A stretch of 64,000 nt of DNA from the NCBI GenBank assembly GCA_015680685.1, contig MNCI01012723.1, positions 24,564 through 88,563 on the forward strand, in the 5' to 3' direction. Position 1 is the stretch's first letter. Each line of letters begins with the position of its first letter. Shown here in pieces: positions 46,907 through 56,783 of this stretch. This DNA comes from Gnetum montanum (Eukaryota > Streptophyta > Gnetopsida > Gnetales > Gnetaceae). Position numbers and translations under genes: made by a program. The notes beneath the pieces are model-generated. The model made no database searches. It worked only from the letters and a program-made list of their open reading frames with translations, and was not told the DNA's origin.

Positions 46907-47708
46907 TGATGAGTGGCGAGGTACCCCTACACTCAACCATACGAATACGAGCATTACACATGCGATCCGGTTGAACTCTGTAGACGGACTAGTTGTGGCA
47001 TCTAGATAGTTAGCCTTAGGTCGTAATTCACTGTCTTCCTACTTGGACTAGTATTAGCTTTGTCACGTATGGTTTAGTCCATAGTGAGGTGTATGATGTG
47101 TTTCTATGCTAATGCTACTCCTAAAGACAATGGAAAGTAATATTGACTAAGCTAAGAGAGAAAGGGTGAGAGAGAATCTAGCTAGCCTAAGTGCGATGAG
47201 CATCTGTTCCTCGATTATCCGTACACATCTTGGACTTCGTGCACAACTACCACTGAGATTACCAAGCGTAGATCCTAGGTACACTACTGGGTTACCAAGT
47301 AGTCACACTTAAATGCTCGTAATCAAGTAGTACTCATTCCGCGTTAACAGGAGTTTAAGGGTGAGACGAGATTAACTAGGAAAGTAGTAAATAAAAATTA
47401 AATAAATAATTAATTGAACTAAGTGAATGCTGCAATGATGAAGTAATCTCGATCTTTATTGTTGGTCATGTGCGTGTCCAAGTATGTCACACTCGAATAA
47501 AGGATGTCGTACAATTACATTCACCACACTACGGGCATACACTGGGAGGAAAAGGGTTGAGAGGAAAAACAAGAACTAAAATAAAAAATTAACTCTAAAC
47601 TTAATGACTAATTCCCTAATGGAATTGTCTACCTCTTATTTATAGATGAGGAGACAGGTTGCGATATCGCGTACACGATATCGCGGTTGCCTAAATGACG
47701 ACTCATCA
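46907..47708 (-). repeat. 5' LTR of element B
   Basis: 802 bp, TGATGAG to CTCATCA. U3 has two 14-bp units GCGATATCGCGTAC with CGATATCGCGG (47660-47690). TATA reads CTATAAATAAGAGG on the minus strand near 47633-47647. Confidence 0.9.
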
Positions 47709-47738
47709 TTAGGCATAGGGGTACTTGGTTGCTCATCA
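47709..47738 (+). repeat. Terminal piece of the 3' LTR of element A
   Basis: After the TTAGG duplication the sequence CATAGGGGTACTTGGTTGCTC continues to CTCATCA, matching the end of the 5' LTR of A at 26870-26899. Confidence 0.9.
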
Positions 47739-49210
47739 ATCATGTTTGTCACCTCTTATATTTTCTTGGTAAAATTAAAGCTTTTATTGTATCTATGCCT
47801 CATTTTTCTATCTCTTTGAAACTATATGTAACAAGTTTTCAAGCTTATTCTAAATTTAGAATTCCATCAATAATATCAATACCCTATTTTTGTAGCTATA
47901 ATCATCCTTCATAAAACCACCCTTGTTATTAAAATTTTGGAATAATTTTCTTAAGGTCTTATTGATATTTTTATTACTTAAGTAGAAAGTTAAAAATTGA
48001 TACATTACTTGAACTTCCAATGGTAACAAATTAGCTTCTAATAAAAGTATTGCATATGGGACATGATTTTTCACCTTAACTTCATTTGACAAGAATTTTT
48101 AAAAAGTTTTTCAATTTTCTTCATTAATTCTTGATCAAAACCTAGGACCTATACCATATATCTATAAAGACTGTAGTTTGAATAATTGTTTGAAAAAAAT
48201 ATTTTCAAATTGTCTAAGTTCAAGGATTGTGATTGCTACATTTTTTTGTCATTATATAAAAAGCATTCTTGCCCTTTGCAACTCCTTGCAATATACAATG
48301 CTTTCACTCATAATTTTGAGAGCAACCTACTCCAAAATATTTGTATATATCCATAATCTAAAGTCTTTTGTTATTTAGCTAGGAAGTGGAATTTCACTTA
48401 TTACTTGAACATATTAGCAATTTTTATTTTGTTAAAAAATTATTCATGGTGCTAACCAAAATAGCATAACATTATACAAATATTTTGGTTTTGCAACTTG
48501 AATCTATGGCTTATTTTCATTTTCAAGCAACCTTGCCTAAAAGTACATAATTTAGACATTATACTTGTTTGCAACACTATCCACCAAGAAACCATGGTAT
48601 ATAAATATTTTTCTAGGATTTAGAATGATAGATGCAAGATAATAGAATAGACTAGCAAAGAATGCTCAAATGATTCCAAAATAGAGAATTCTTTTTTATG
48701 GCTTATTTTATTGAAAATGACATAAAGGCATGGGCTACATGACTTTGTAATTTTCTTAATGATGTTTACAAAAGTCTTCACAAGTATATTTCTATCACCC
48801 AAAACATCTAAAGGGCTTACATACTCAAAAAAATTTCAATTTTAGTCTCATTAACATTATTAAGGAGCATGTATCTCATAACATAGGGTTACAAATTAAC
48901 TTGCTTATGGTAGTGCATGAAGATAAATAGGTATTTCTCTTCAAATTATTTGATATGCTTAATTACCTTTTAATTTAAGCTTAATAAGTTTTGATAGAAA
49001 AAGGTTTTTGTTCATGTCACTTTAAATAATTCTAAGATAGGAAAATTCCATGATATAGAGTGTTTTCAAATAATTATTGTTGCAACAATCAGAGCACAAG
49101 AAATTAAACTAGTCCATACATACTCTTTACAAACACAACTCTATTGATAATTCACAATCAATTAATTAAGAATATAAAATTAATCATAATAGTTAAGTTT
49201 CTTAATATTT
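47739..49210. other. AT-rich intergenic flank, no gene seen
   Basis: Host sequence continuing from the copy 1 segment. The first dozen bases match 63747-63762, after which the sister copy is interrupted by an LTR. No coding, repeat array or RNA gene is recognised. Confidence 0.6.
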
Positions 49211-49252
49211 AATAAAATTAGTTTAGAGAGGATACAGGGGATCTTCTTCATC

Positions 49253-50618
49253 ATGGGCGTCCAAGGAGCAGCGGCGGGCATGGAGGATCAAGGAACAATG
49301 GTGGGCGCAGAGGATCAATGGGTGGAAGCTAGCATGACGGCCCAAGGCGTGACGGTCGAATCGGTGGACACGACCATAGAGGAGCCCAATGTAACCTAGA
49401 CGACAGCGTCAGAGGAGAGGCAGAAGACCTGGGATCTCAGCGAGTGCTCAAGGGATGGTGCTGCGCTAAGGATCAAAGTCAGGCGGCCTGCCACGGACAC
49501 CTTGGAAAGATTGAAGTGCAGCAGCTTGATTGGCAAATTCGTGTTGGAAGAGGCATGGCCATGCATGGATCTGATCTGATGCTTGACCCAGGCAGTGTGA
49601 GGGCTGGACATGGTGACAGTTAAGTGCTTGGCGAAGGACCACCTCCTTTTCTATTTCACCTCGCTGGAGGAATGAGAGAGAATCCTGGTGGGGGACCTTG
49701 GTTTTACGGGGCAAGGGGTTTGGCTCTGGCGCCCTGGCGTTCAGAAGCACACCAAGACCCGACACTATTTGAACGAGAGCCTATTTGGGTGAGGCTACAT
49801 GGCCTCCCCCTTGAATACTGGTCGACAGAGTTCATACATTCACTTACTGAGTTGTTCGGTGAGTTTATCAAGTTCGACCATTTCACCATGGTAATGGATA
49901 GCCTGGGTTTCGTGCGGTTCTGCATGTGGCGGCCCCTCCAATCCGTGGAGCCTATCAAGGAGCTGGTGCTGGACACAGACCTCGATAAGGAGTGGGTCCG
50001 GGTCCAGTTTGAAAATGTGTCGACGGAGGCACAACTGCTACCACTGGTCTCCCGGATGAGGGGCGACCCGGCCCATCACAACCGTAACACACCCACCATG
50101 GACGATAGGTGGTATCTCATAGGAAAAAAAGACCGTGTGGCAAACAAGAAATCTCAAGTACCCAATAGCAGGACTTGGCATACCAGGGGGGACCTCTCCA
50201 TCGGGAGCGGCCCCCACATGCTGGGGGGTCTCAGGGTAAGGCTAAGGCTAACGGCTAGTCACTTCCCGATTCTAGAAAGCTACCAGAAGGAGCAACAGTG
50301 GCCACATGCGGGGAAGGGTAGGGGGAGGCCGGATGGGAAGCCAAGCCAAGTATGGCGAGTAAGCCCTATTTTAACGGCCTGATAGGGGTTGGTGCCCTAG
50401 GTCCCACGGGCACACAAAAGGCAAGCATCCAGACAACGATCGAGTCAAAGCAAGGCTATTACAGGTCGCCTTGCATCCCTGCTTCGGGGGGGGGGGGGTG
50501 TGGGGGCCCTTTCGGGGAGAGAATGTCTCTGCCGTCGGTTATGGACTGGATTAACACCAATCGTGGTTCAACGCAGCCTAAACCCCCTCCCAAGGGGAAG
50601 GGGATACTACGTGAATAG
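49253..50618 (+). pseudogene. LINE ORF1 (DUF4283-like nucleic acid binding protein)
   Basis: ATG at 49253, 29 bp inside the element. The DUF4283-like part has LIGKFVLEEAWP, then after a frameshift near 49690 GPWFYGARGLALAPW and PIWVRLHGLPLEYWSTEF (about 49779-49832). The C-terminal part is basic and Pro/Gly-rich in another frame (50352-50618). Stops follow codon 48 or so and near 49577. In the family ORF1p binds the element RNA. Confidence 0.75.
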
Positions 50619-50755
50619 GGGATGGTGGTAGCCCATCTAGCGGCCAAGATTGGCCGCCTGAACAACAGCACCAGCCAACACAAGGGTATGCAACTATTCA
50701 TCGATTTGGGAGTGCAACCCACACTCTAGGAGGTTTACAACCGACAAGCGTCTCC

Positions 50756-52752
50756 ATGAAGGTCCTCTCATGGACTCATGGAACTGCAAGGGACAGGGTA
50801 CCCCATATAAACAACATACCCTACGATGTATGGTGCATGATGAGGGGTGTGATATTGTGTGTCTACAAGAGACGAAACTCTAGCAGACGGAAGCTCATAT
50901 TTTGCAATGGCCGGGTTGGCACAACTACCTAGCGCCCAGCAGGGGACGGGCGGGAGGATTCATAGTCCTCAACAAGGTGTACTTCTATTTCTTGGAGACA
51001 TCTGACTGGTGCATCACGGTGCACCTGCTAGGGTTGGATGTGTGGGTTACAAACATCTACGATGCCCAGGGGTGGCTAGACTGCCTCTAGGAGCTGTCCA
51101 GGGTCATAGGGCTTATCCCCAACAACGCTGGCTGGGTGCTGATCAGAGACTTTAACCAAAGGCTCTACAATTGGGAGAAGACCGAAGACAGTCTGGCGAA
51201 GCCCCTAGGGGCCTTCGAATTCCTCGCGCTATTACAATGTACTGGTCTCACTGACATGGAAATCGTGGGATGCACGTACACCTGGTGCAACCGCCGACAG
51301 GGCACGACATGGGTCCAATCCTGGATTGACTAGGTGTGGGTCAATTAGGCAATGCTATCCGAGTGGGACATCCATGCCTACGACGTGGCTTGGATGGCAT
51401 TGGACCATCGCCCCATTCTCTCCCAGCTGGAACAAGACATGTATCAGGCCCTGTGCCCATTCTGGTTCAAAGGCACCTGGCTCCGCAAACCGTGGCTGGG
51501 CGAATTAGTTCAGGACATTTGGCAGAGATATCCGATCTCGGTTGATCTGTGCAACTTTCTATAAAATGGATTAAAGACCCTCAAATGTCGCATTAAAAAC
51601 CTTGGTACCATAGAGAAATACAGTTTCAAAGGATACCATGTTCAGATCCAGGCCAAACTGCAGGCAATTTAGACACAGCAGGAACAAGGGGTTGATCACA
51701 CACGTGAGGAGCTCACCCTCCTGGTTGAGCTGCAACTCTTGCAACGCGAAGAGGAAGAGTATTGGTGGCAATGGGCCCGCGTGCAGTGGCTGAGTGTAGG
51801 GGACCATCACACGAAATTCTTCTTTGCAATGGCGAAGGCACACCATGGCAAACACCAAAGAACACTGCAATGCCTCACTCATGGCGAACAACCGCACCCA
51901 CACTCTAGGGCGTCTAGTCTGCTTCAGTATTGGCAATGGGTCTAGGATTGGCAGCGAACGGATCCCATTTCCTTGCCGATGTAGAAAATTTTAAACCTGG
52001 CTGACAACCTATGGCTTCTGCAACCGTTCTCATACTAGGAGCTCTGCATCGCGCTCCATGACATGCCAGCGAATAAGGCCCCGGGGCTTGATGGGTGGCC
52101 CATTGAATTCTTCAGTGACTTCAAGGACATGTTGGGGGCAAACCTACTCGATGCCTTTAATTCCATGCTGACATGGCAGCAGGTCCACAATGAAATCAAC
52201 TACTTCCACGTGGTCCTACTGCCTAAGATGGAGAATCCCACATCCCCAGGACATTTCCGTCCCATCAGCATCTACAACTCGCTTCTGCATTTATTTTCTC
52301 GCATGCTGGTCGCTAGGTTGCGGCCCTTCATGCTGCGTCTCATGGGGAAAAATCAGGCTACGTTTATGAAGGGTCGTCACCTCCAAGACCAAGTCCTGCT
52401 ATTGCAGGAAATTCAACACTCCCTTTTGGCCGCTAAATTGCCTGGCCTCTGCATCAAACTTGGCATAACCAAGGCCTATGATTCTGTGAGCTGGGCCACC
52501 TTGTAGACGATGTTGCTTGTGAAAGGCTTCGACAAGACTTTCGTGGTGCTTTGTCTGCAGATCCAACGGGGAGGGTGGTACTCGCTAGACCTTACTGGGC
52601 ACCTGTGAGGCTTTCACGGGACTGGACATGGGCTGCGACAAGGTGACCCTCTCTCACCGCTCCTTTTCCTAATGATGATGGACCTCCTACAAACGTACTG
52701 TGCTGAGGAAGGGGTCCAAGGGCTGAACATACATGGCATCCCTTGTCTAACT
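50756..52752 (+). pseudogene. LINE ORF2 endonuclease and first part of reverse transcriptase
   Basis: ATG at 50756. An 8-bp tandem duplication (CTCATGGA, 50767-50782) shifts the start out of frame. From there frame 1 stays open in frame, with stops only, to 52752. Endonuclease motifs: WNCKGQG, CLQETKL, the GDFN motif as RDFNQRLYNWEK (51145-51180), and LDHRPIL for SDH (51400). RT: MPANKAPGLDGWPIEFF (52063), FRPISIYNSLLHLFSRMLVA, KLGITKAYDSVSW (expected D is G), and LRQGDPLSPLLF (52630-52668). The YADD box is missing at the join at 52753. Confidence 0.85.
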
Positions 52753-52753
52753 N

Positions 52754-53216
52754 CCCCCCCCCCCCCGGCACAGAGCGAGGCTGTGCGGTCTTCTCCCAAG
52801 CCACAAGGTGCATCTTTTTCCCCCCTTTTCCTTCAGACCACACAAAGTCTCGGATAATGGAGTCATTTTTTTTGGTGACTCCAGAGGGTGGGGAGGCCAT
52901 CGAAGCAGCAAACCTCACCATGGTGCCCATCACGGAAGACGCCAGCATGATTTTCCCTTTGTAGGATAGGAAAAAATTCGTCCAGTGCATCGTGCATTTC
53001 TGGATTTTCATAATGAGGGCCTGCCAGGTTTGCAGGCAGTGCCAGTTGTGGATGGGGATGCCCAGGTATTTGTCTTCCAGCTCCCCAGGTAGGATTCCTA
53101 GGATCTGAATGACCTTGCTACATACGAGAGGATGGGTGTGTGTGAAATGTAATGCGAATTTCCCTGGATTGGGTGCCAGTCCCACCTCACGTTGCATTTT
53201 GTTCAGGGCTCTCATT
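52754..53216 (-). pseudogene. LINE RT thumb segment, inverted relative to its element
   Basis: The minus strand reads MQREVGLAPNPGKFALHF, KYLGIPIHNWHC, TNFFLSYKGKIMLASSVMG and DSIIRDFVWSEGKGGKKMH, the standard order after the YADD box in plant L1-type RT. The block is bounded by single n characters at 52753 and 53217 and carries a poly-C edge at 52754-52766. All neighbours read on the plus strand. A misoriented contig explains this best. Confidence 0.88.
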
Positions 53217-53217
53217 N

Positions 53218-53781
53218 GATCCGCAGTGGATGCAGTTGTGGAAGGGAATCCTATTGGAAAAAATTAAAACGTTCTGGTGGCTGATTCTCCACCACACTCT
53301 CCCCGTTCGAGCCTTCCTGCAGACACACGGTCTACCAATCAGTAATCAATGCCCGCTGTGCACTCAACATGCAGAAACGCTGCAGCACTTTGTGCATGAG
53401 TGCCACGTAACTAGACAATTATGGCGAACGGTTGGCCTGCAGTTACCTCAGTTCTCGGGTAATTCGTCGACGCTGGCGAGGCTATGGATCCTGTGGCAGG
53501 CCAGGAACGATCGCATCTTTAAAGGGGCGACCCTACCTCCTATGGCCATGCTGACCAGCAGGTTCCGAAACCTCTGGCACGAAATTACCACCACAATGAA
53601 TCCGCACATCCACCTCGAGCCACCTGTTACCGCCCTCCAACGTCGATCAGATCTTTGGCATTGGATCTCTCGCATGAGGTGGACACAAATTCTACCCAGA
53701 ATGGCAGCTGACCCAGAGATGAACACCCACTGCTTCTACATGAATTGGGGCGACGAAGCCACTACTTTTAAGGGGTGCTAG
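53218..53781 (+). pseudogene. LINE ORF2 C-terminal zinc-binding domain (zf-RVT)
   Basis: KIKTFWWLILHHTLPVRAFL, then QCPLCTQHAETLQHFVHECH and LWILWQARNDRIFKG are the conserved features of the zinc-binding end of plant LINE RT. It ends at a TAG at 53779-53781. Confidence 0.88.
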
Positions 53782-54812
53782 ATTCTGATTACCGTTGAGT
53801 CAATTGCAGCTACCATTGGAGCACCCCTTAGAGGGGTTCATATCCCCCCGGTCGTGGGTTTGCATGCGGCGGCAGCCGATTTTTTCTAGGGCCCCATCCC
53901 CAGGATAGTTAGCGGACACATCAAGGAGACGGCCCTCACATTTGACTGGTAGGTGGTGGCCAAGTTGGTTGAGCAATGCTTCATCCACTTTGGATCGCAC
54001 CAAAAACTGAATGGGGTGCACTTTAGGTTTTTGCAATGCATGCGTGATGGGACTCCCATCAACCTCCCACTGTTCCTCTGGGAGTCCCTGCGTCGGCGTC
54101 ATCCTGGCCGACACCTGGGAGTCATACAGGCCCCGTGGTTGGTTGGTACCCCGATCCTGCCGATGCAACCAACAAACGGTTCGGAGTTGAGGTAGCAGCA
54201 CCTGAGGATGAGACATGGGTGCAGTGCCGGGGTCACTACGGTCGGAAATAGCACCGTGATTTACCCCCCTCCCCCCCTTGCACCAGCCATGAACGGGACC
54301 GACCGAGATAGACCTTGGAGGACGAGGAGCCCATTATAAAAGAATGTGCCATCAGCAACACCGAGGGGCAACGCCCGCCTTCTCCTACGTAGTCACCTAT
54401 CCAGACGCTGCTTTGGATCGAAGGCATCGTTAAGGACCATATGATGGGCATTGCCCAGATTATAAAGGAAAATCGACGCCATCTCATTGCCGGCCAAGGG
54501 CAGCCAGGTCCCTGCTCACAGACAGTCACAGAGAACCATCTATCCAAACACAAGCCCCCCGAAAGTTAGCAGGGGGGGGAGGGTGTAGGTACCTTCTGGG
54601 GGAAGTGCGGTTTAGGAATGCACTTTGATTAACGTTGGGGCGGGGATGACCACCTACTGTGGGGTTGGCCACGATGGGGGAGGGTCTCGGGGTTTTCTGG
54701 GTTTTGTTCTTGGTCGGTGTGGGGCCAGCGGATTTGGCCCATGTTGTACAGATATATAGCTCTTTTTGGGAATACAAATTTGCTCGACTTTTTCCAAAAA
54801 AAATAATAATAA
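53782..54812 (+). other. LINE 3' region with an in-frame extension of ORF2
   Basis: Frame 1 continues past the ORF2 stop with only two stops until 54195. It has ITVESIAATIGAPLRGVHIP and, near 54000-54110, VHFRFLQCMRDGTPINLPLF. The INLP phrase recalls plant transposon-associated proteins. It may be an acquired segment or an extended ORF2 end. From 54196 to the A tail nothing is recognised. Confidence 0.4.
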
Positions 54813-54825
54813 AATAAAATTAGTT

Positions 54826-55549
54826 AAGAACTCATGTAGTTGACACCATTTTATTAGGACAAGGCTAGGATGATGATGAATTAACCTTAGATATTGAATC
54901 ATGAATGAAATATTTGCTTTTACTACACTTTCAATGATGCAAATATTTAAGGATCCTTTAACCTATAAGCATAGTTCATGAGTCTAGGTATAAATTTATG
55001 AAAAAGTGCAAAGATTTTTTCATGGCTTTAGTTTTTTCTTTTTTCTTTTTTCTTTTTTTTTAATTAAAAATGCACAGGAAAACATTTCTAGTTTTAAGTA
55101 ATTACAGATGAATGTATTTGTTATTCTATATGTAACATGATATTGACCTTATACTAAGGTATGTATATGTCTTTGAAGTAGGAGGATTTAATTTAAGTCT
55201 TGGAAAATATTAATAATCTATTTCATGAAAAATATATGGATAGTGCATACACTTTTATTACTGTTCTATCAATTTTAAAAGGATCATTGACAAGGGCGAG
55301 AATATATATATATATACCCTTAATTCTCCGTGTATGCAAATCATCTTCAAATAGTTATATACATAAATAACTGGATATTATAAAACCAGCTGTTAAATGA
55401 TGATGCATATATCATAAATCAACTAGGCAAGGACTTTTTGTCTTTTGTATGAAGCATCTGTTCTGGTCAACTTACATGATTTTATTCTTTCTCCCCCATG
55501 ATCAAAATTATTCCTAGTGGATGGATGCATTGCAAGGGAGGAAGATGTT
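54826..55549. other. AT-rich intergenic sequence, no gene seen
   Basis: Continues the host sequence after the LINE. It contains T-rich tracts (about 55030-55062) and a short TA repeat (55304-55316). Confidence 0.6.
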
Positions 55550-56068
55550 TTAACTCAGAGACTCACACTTGGTCTTTGCAAAGGAGAGCTTGTTGTGGGT
55601 GGTGTCATAGAGGATCAAGAAATCCTGCCGGGCAATGTTGCCTAGGATAGAGACGCTGCGTTGGCCAGAGGCGGCAGCCAAGGCCGCGCAGAGCAGGTTA
55701 TCCGCTCAGAGCAGGCTATCCTGCCGACTCAAATTATTGGAGGGAGTTAAATGAATTTGGGTGTTTTCTTGGAATGTGAAGGTCACGGTGGGGTAATCAT
55801 TTGTGTTGAAGGAGGAGAAGGAGGAGTGGTAGCAGAGGTCCAGGCTGACAGAGGAGCCATTGGTGGTGTCGAGCTTGATGGCGGACTGGAGAGCATCGAT
55901 GAGGTTCGGCTCCGTCTGGCTCTCCAGGTATGTCAGGGCGGTGCGGGAGTCCACAATGAGGCCGCTGTTGCTGTCCAACTGGATGTGGAAGGCGTGGTCC
56001 ACAATCTCTACTTCTGTGTTGCACACTGTCATCCCGGTGAGGATCACTTAGTAGAATGTGTTCATGTT
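55550..56068 (-). pseudogene. Decayed duplicate of the last protease exon
   Basis: Similar over its whole length to exon 4 of the gene at 56784-57275, including an acceptor (CTCAG|AACATG) and the same end CESLS. A TAA stop replaces the second Tyr of FYYV six codons after the acceptor. The catalytic DSGT reads DSRT. A direct repeat of about 20 bp (GAGCAGGTTATCC and GAGCAGGCTATCC, 55688-55723) disrupts the C-terminal part. Confidence 0.85.
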
Positions 56069-56783
56069 CTGAGAAATAACAATAAGGTGTTAGTTTAGTG
56101 GTTAAGAGACTCTTGTAGATCATGTTTTATTATATTAGCATAGTGAAAGTAGCCATTTTTATTTATTTCTTATTGTTAGCTTACTTGTAAGAGTCTTATT
56201 GTTGTTGTAGATGATATTTTACTATATTAGCACCACTAGGAGTAGCTTCTTATCACTTTTATCTTTTTCTTGTTGCTCATGAGGTGTTACCTTAGGAGTA
56301 AGAGTCTTCTTGTTGCATATGATAGTTTACTTTATGTAGAAGATTCAATCTTCATCCGGTCAAGTTAGGCTATTGAGTGTGATAAATAAACCCATCAGCC
56401 ATCAAACGAAATTATTTGTATTCACCAGGTAAGTTAGCAAGTATGTGGGCCAGTTAGTTGGCTAATAGTCCCCGTAGGTTTAAAATACATATGTTTTATT
56501 TTAATATAAATAATAATAAACTATGTTTATTTTATTTATTTCTAACTTTGCTTTTTAATAAAATTAATTTTTATATCTATGATATTATTTAGTCCTTATG
56601 TAATATAAGAAATTAATAATCTATTTGCCATCCTTTTAAACACTAATCTTGATAAATGATCCCCACAATGTTTATAGATTAACTTAAGCATAACTGTTCT
56701 ACATCCTCACAATCATAGAGGACTACGAAAAAATTTAACTCAAAAGACTCTGCACTGGTCTTTGAAAAGGAGAGCTTGTTTTT
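56069..56783 (-). other. Spacer between duplicated exons, with a short third copy
   Basis: AT-rich non-coding. The last 50 bp or so (56733-56780) are a degenerate direct copy of the terminal codons and stop of exon 4, immediately adjoining the real stop. Confidence 0.6.

Larger units (their letters stand above)
38926..47708 (-). mobile_element. Element B: Athila-like element lacking pol, nested in the LTR of A
   Basis: LTRs are 46907-47708 and 38926-39726. The target duplication is TTGGG (38921-38925) and TTAGG (47709-47713), inside the A LTR. Order on the minus strand: LTR, PBS, gag N-terminus and core, gap, gag tail, post-integrase spacer, internal promoter-like module, extra ORF, polypurine tract, LTR. 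No protease, RT, RNase H or integrase is found between the gag tail (44840) and the spacer (44610), so pol has been deleted. It would need enzymes from a relative. Confidence 0.88.
25999..47738 (+). mobile_element. Element A: Athila-like Ty3/gypsy retrotransposon, interrupted by nested element B
   Basis: The 5' LTR is 25999-26899; the 3' LTR starts at 37932 and is split at 38925 by element B, with its last bases at 47709-47738. The target duplication ATCAT is perfect (25994-25998 and 47739-47743) and the empty site is at 63747-63751. Order on the plus strand: LTR, Asp-type PBS, gag, protease, RT, RNase H, integrase, spacer with gap, internal promoter-like module, extra ORF, polypurine tract, LTR. 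All ORFs carry stops. Confidence 0.88.
49224..54812 (+). mobile_element. Full-length L1-type LINE with 13-bp target duplication
   Basis: The target duplication AATAAAATTAGTT is perfect at 49211-49223 and 54813-54825. The 3' end is an A-rich tail (54795-54812). Order: ORF1 with a DUF4283-like domain, ORF2 with endonuclease, RT and zinc-binding RT end (zf-RVT), then a 1 kb 3' region. One internal block (52754-53216) is inverted between two n characters. Many stops; inactive. Confidence 0.9.

Noticed and set aside
49396-50034. Minus-strand ORFs over LINE ORF1
   Set aside because: Shadows in GC-rich sequence; the plus strand shows the DUF4283-like motifs.
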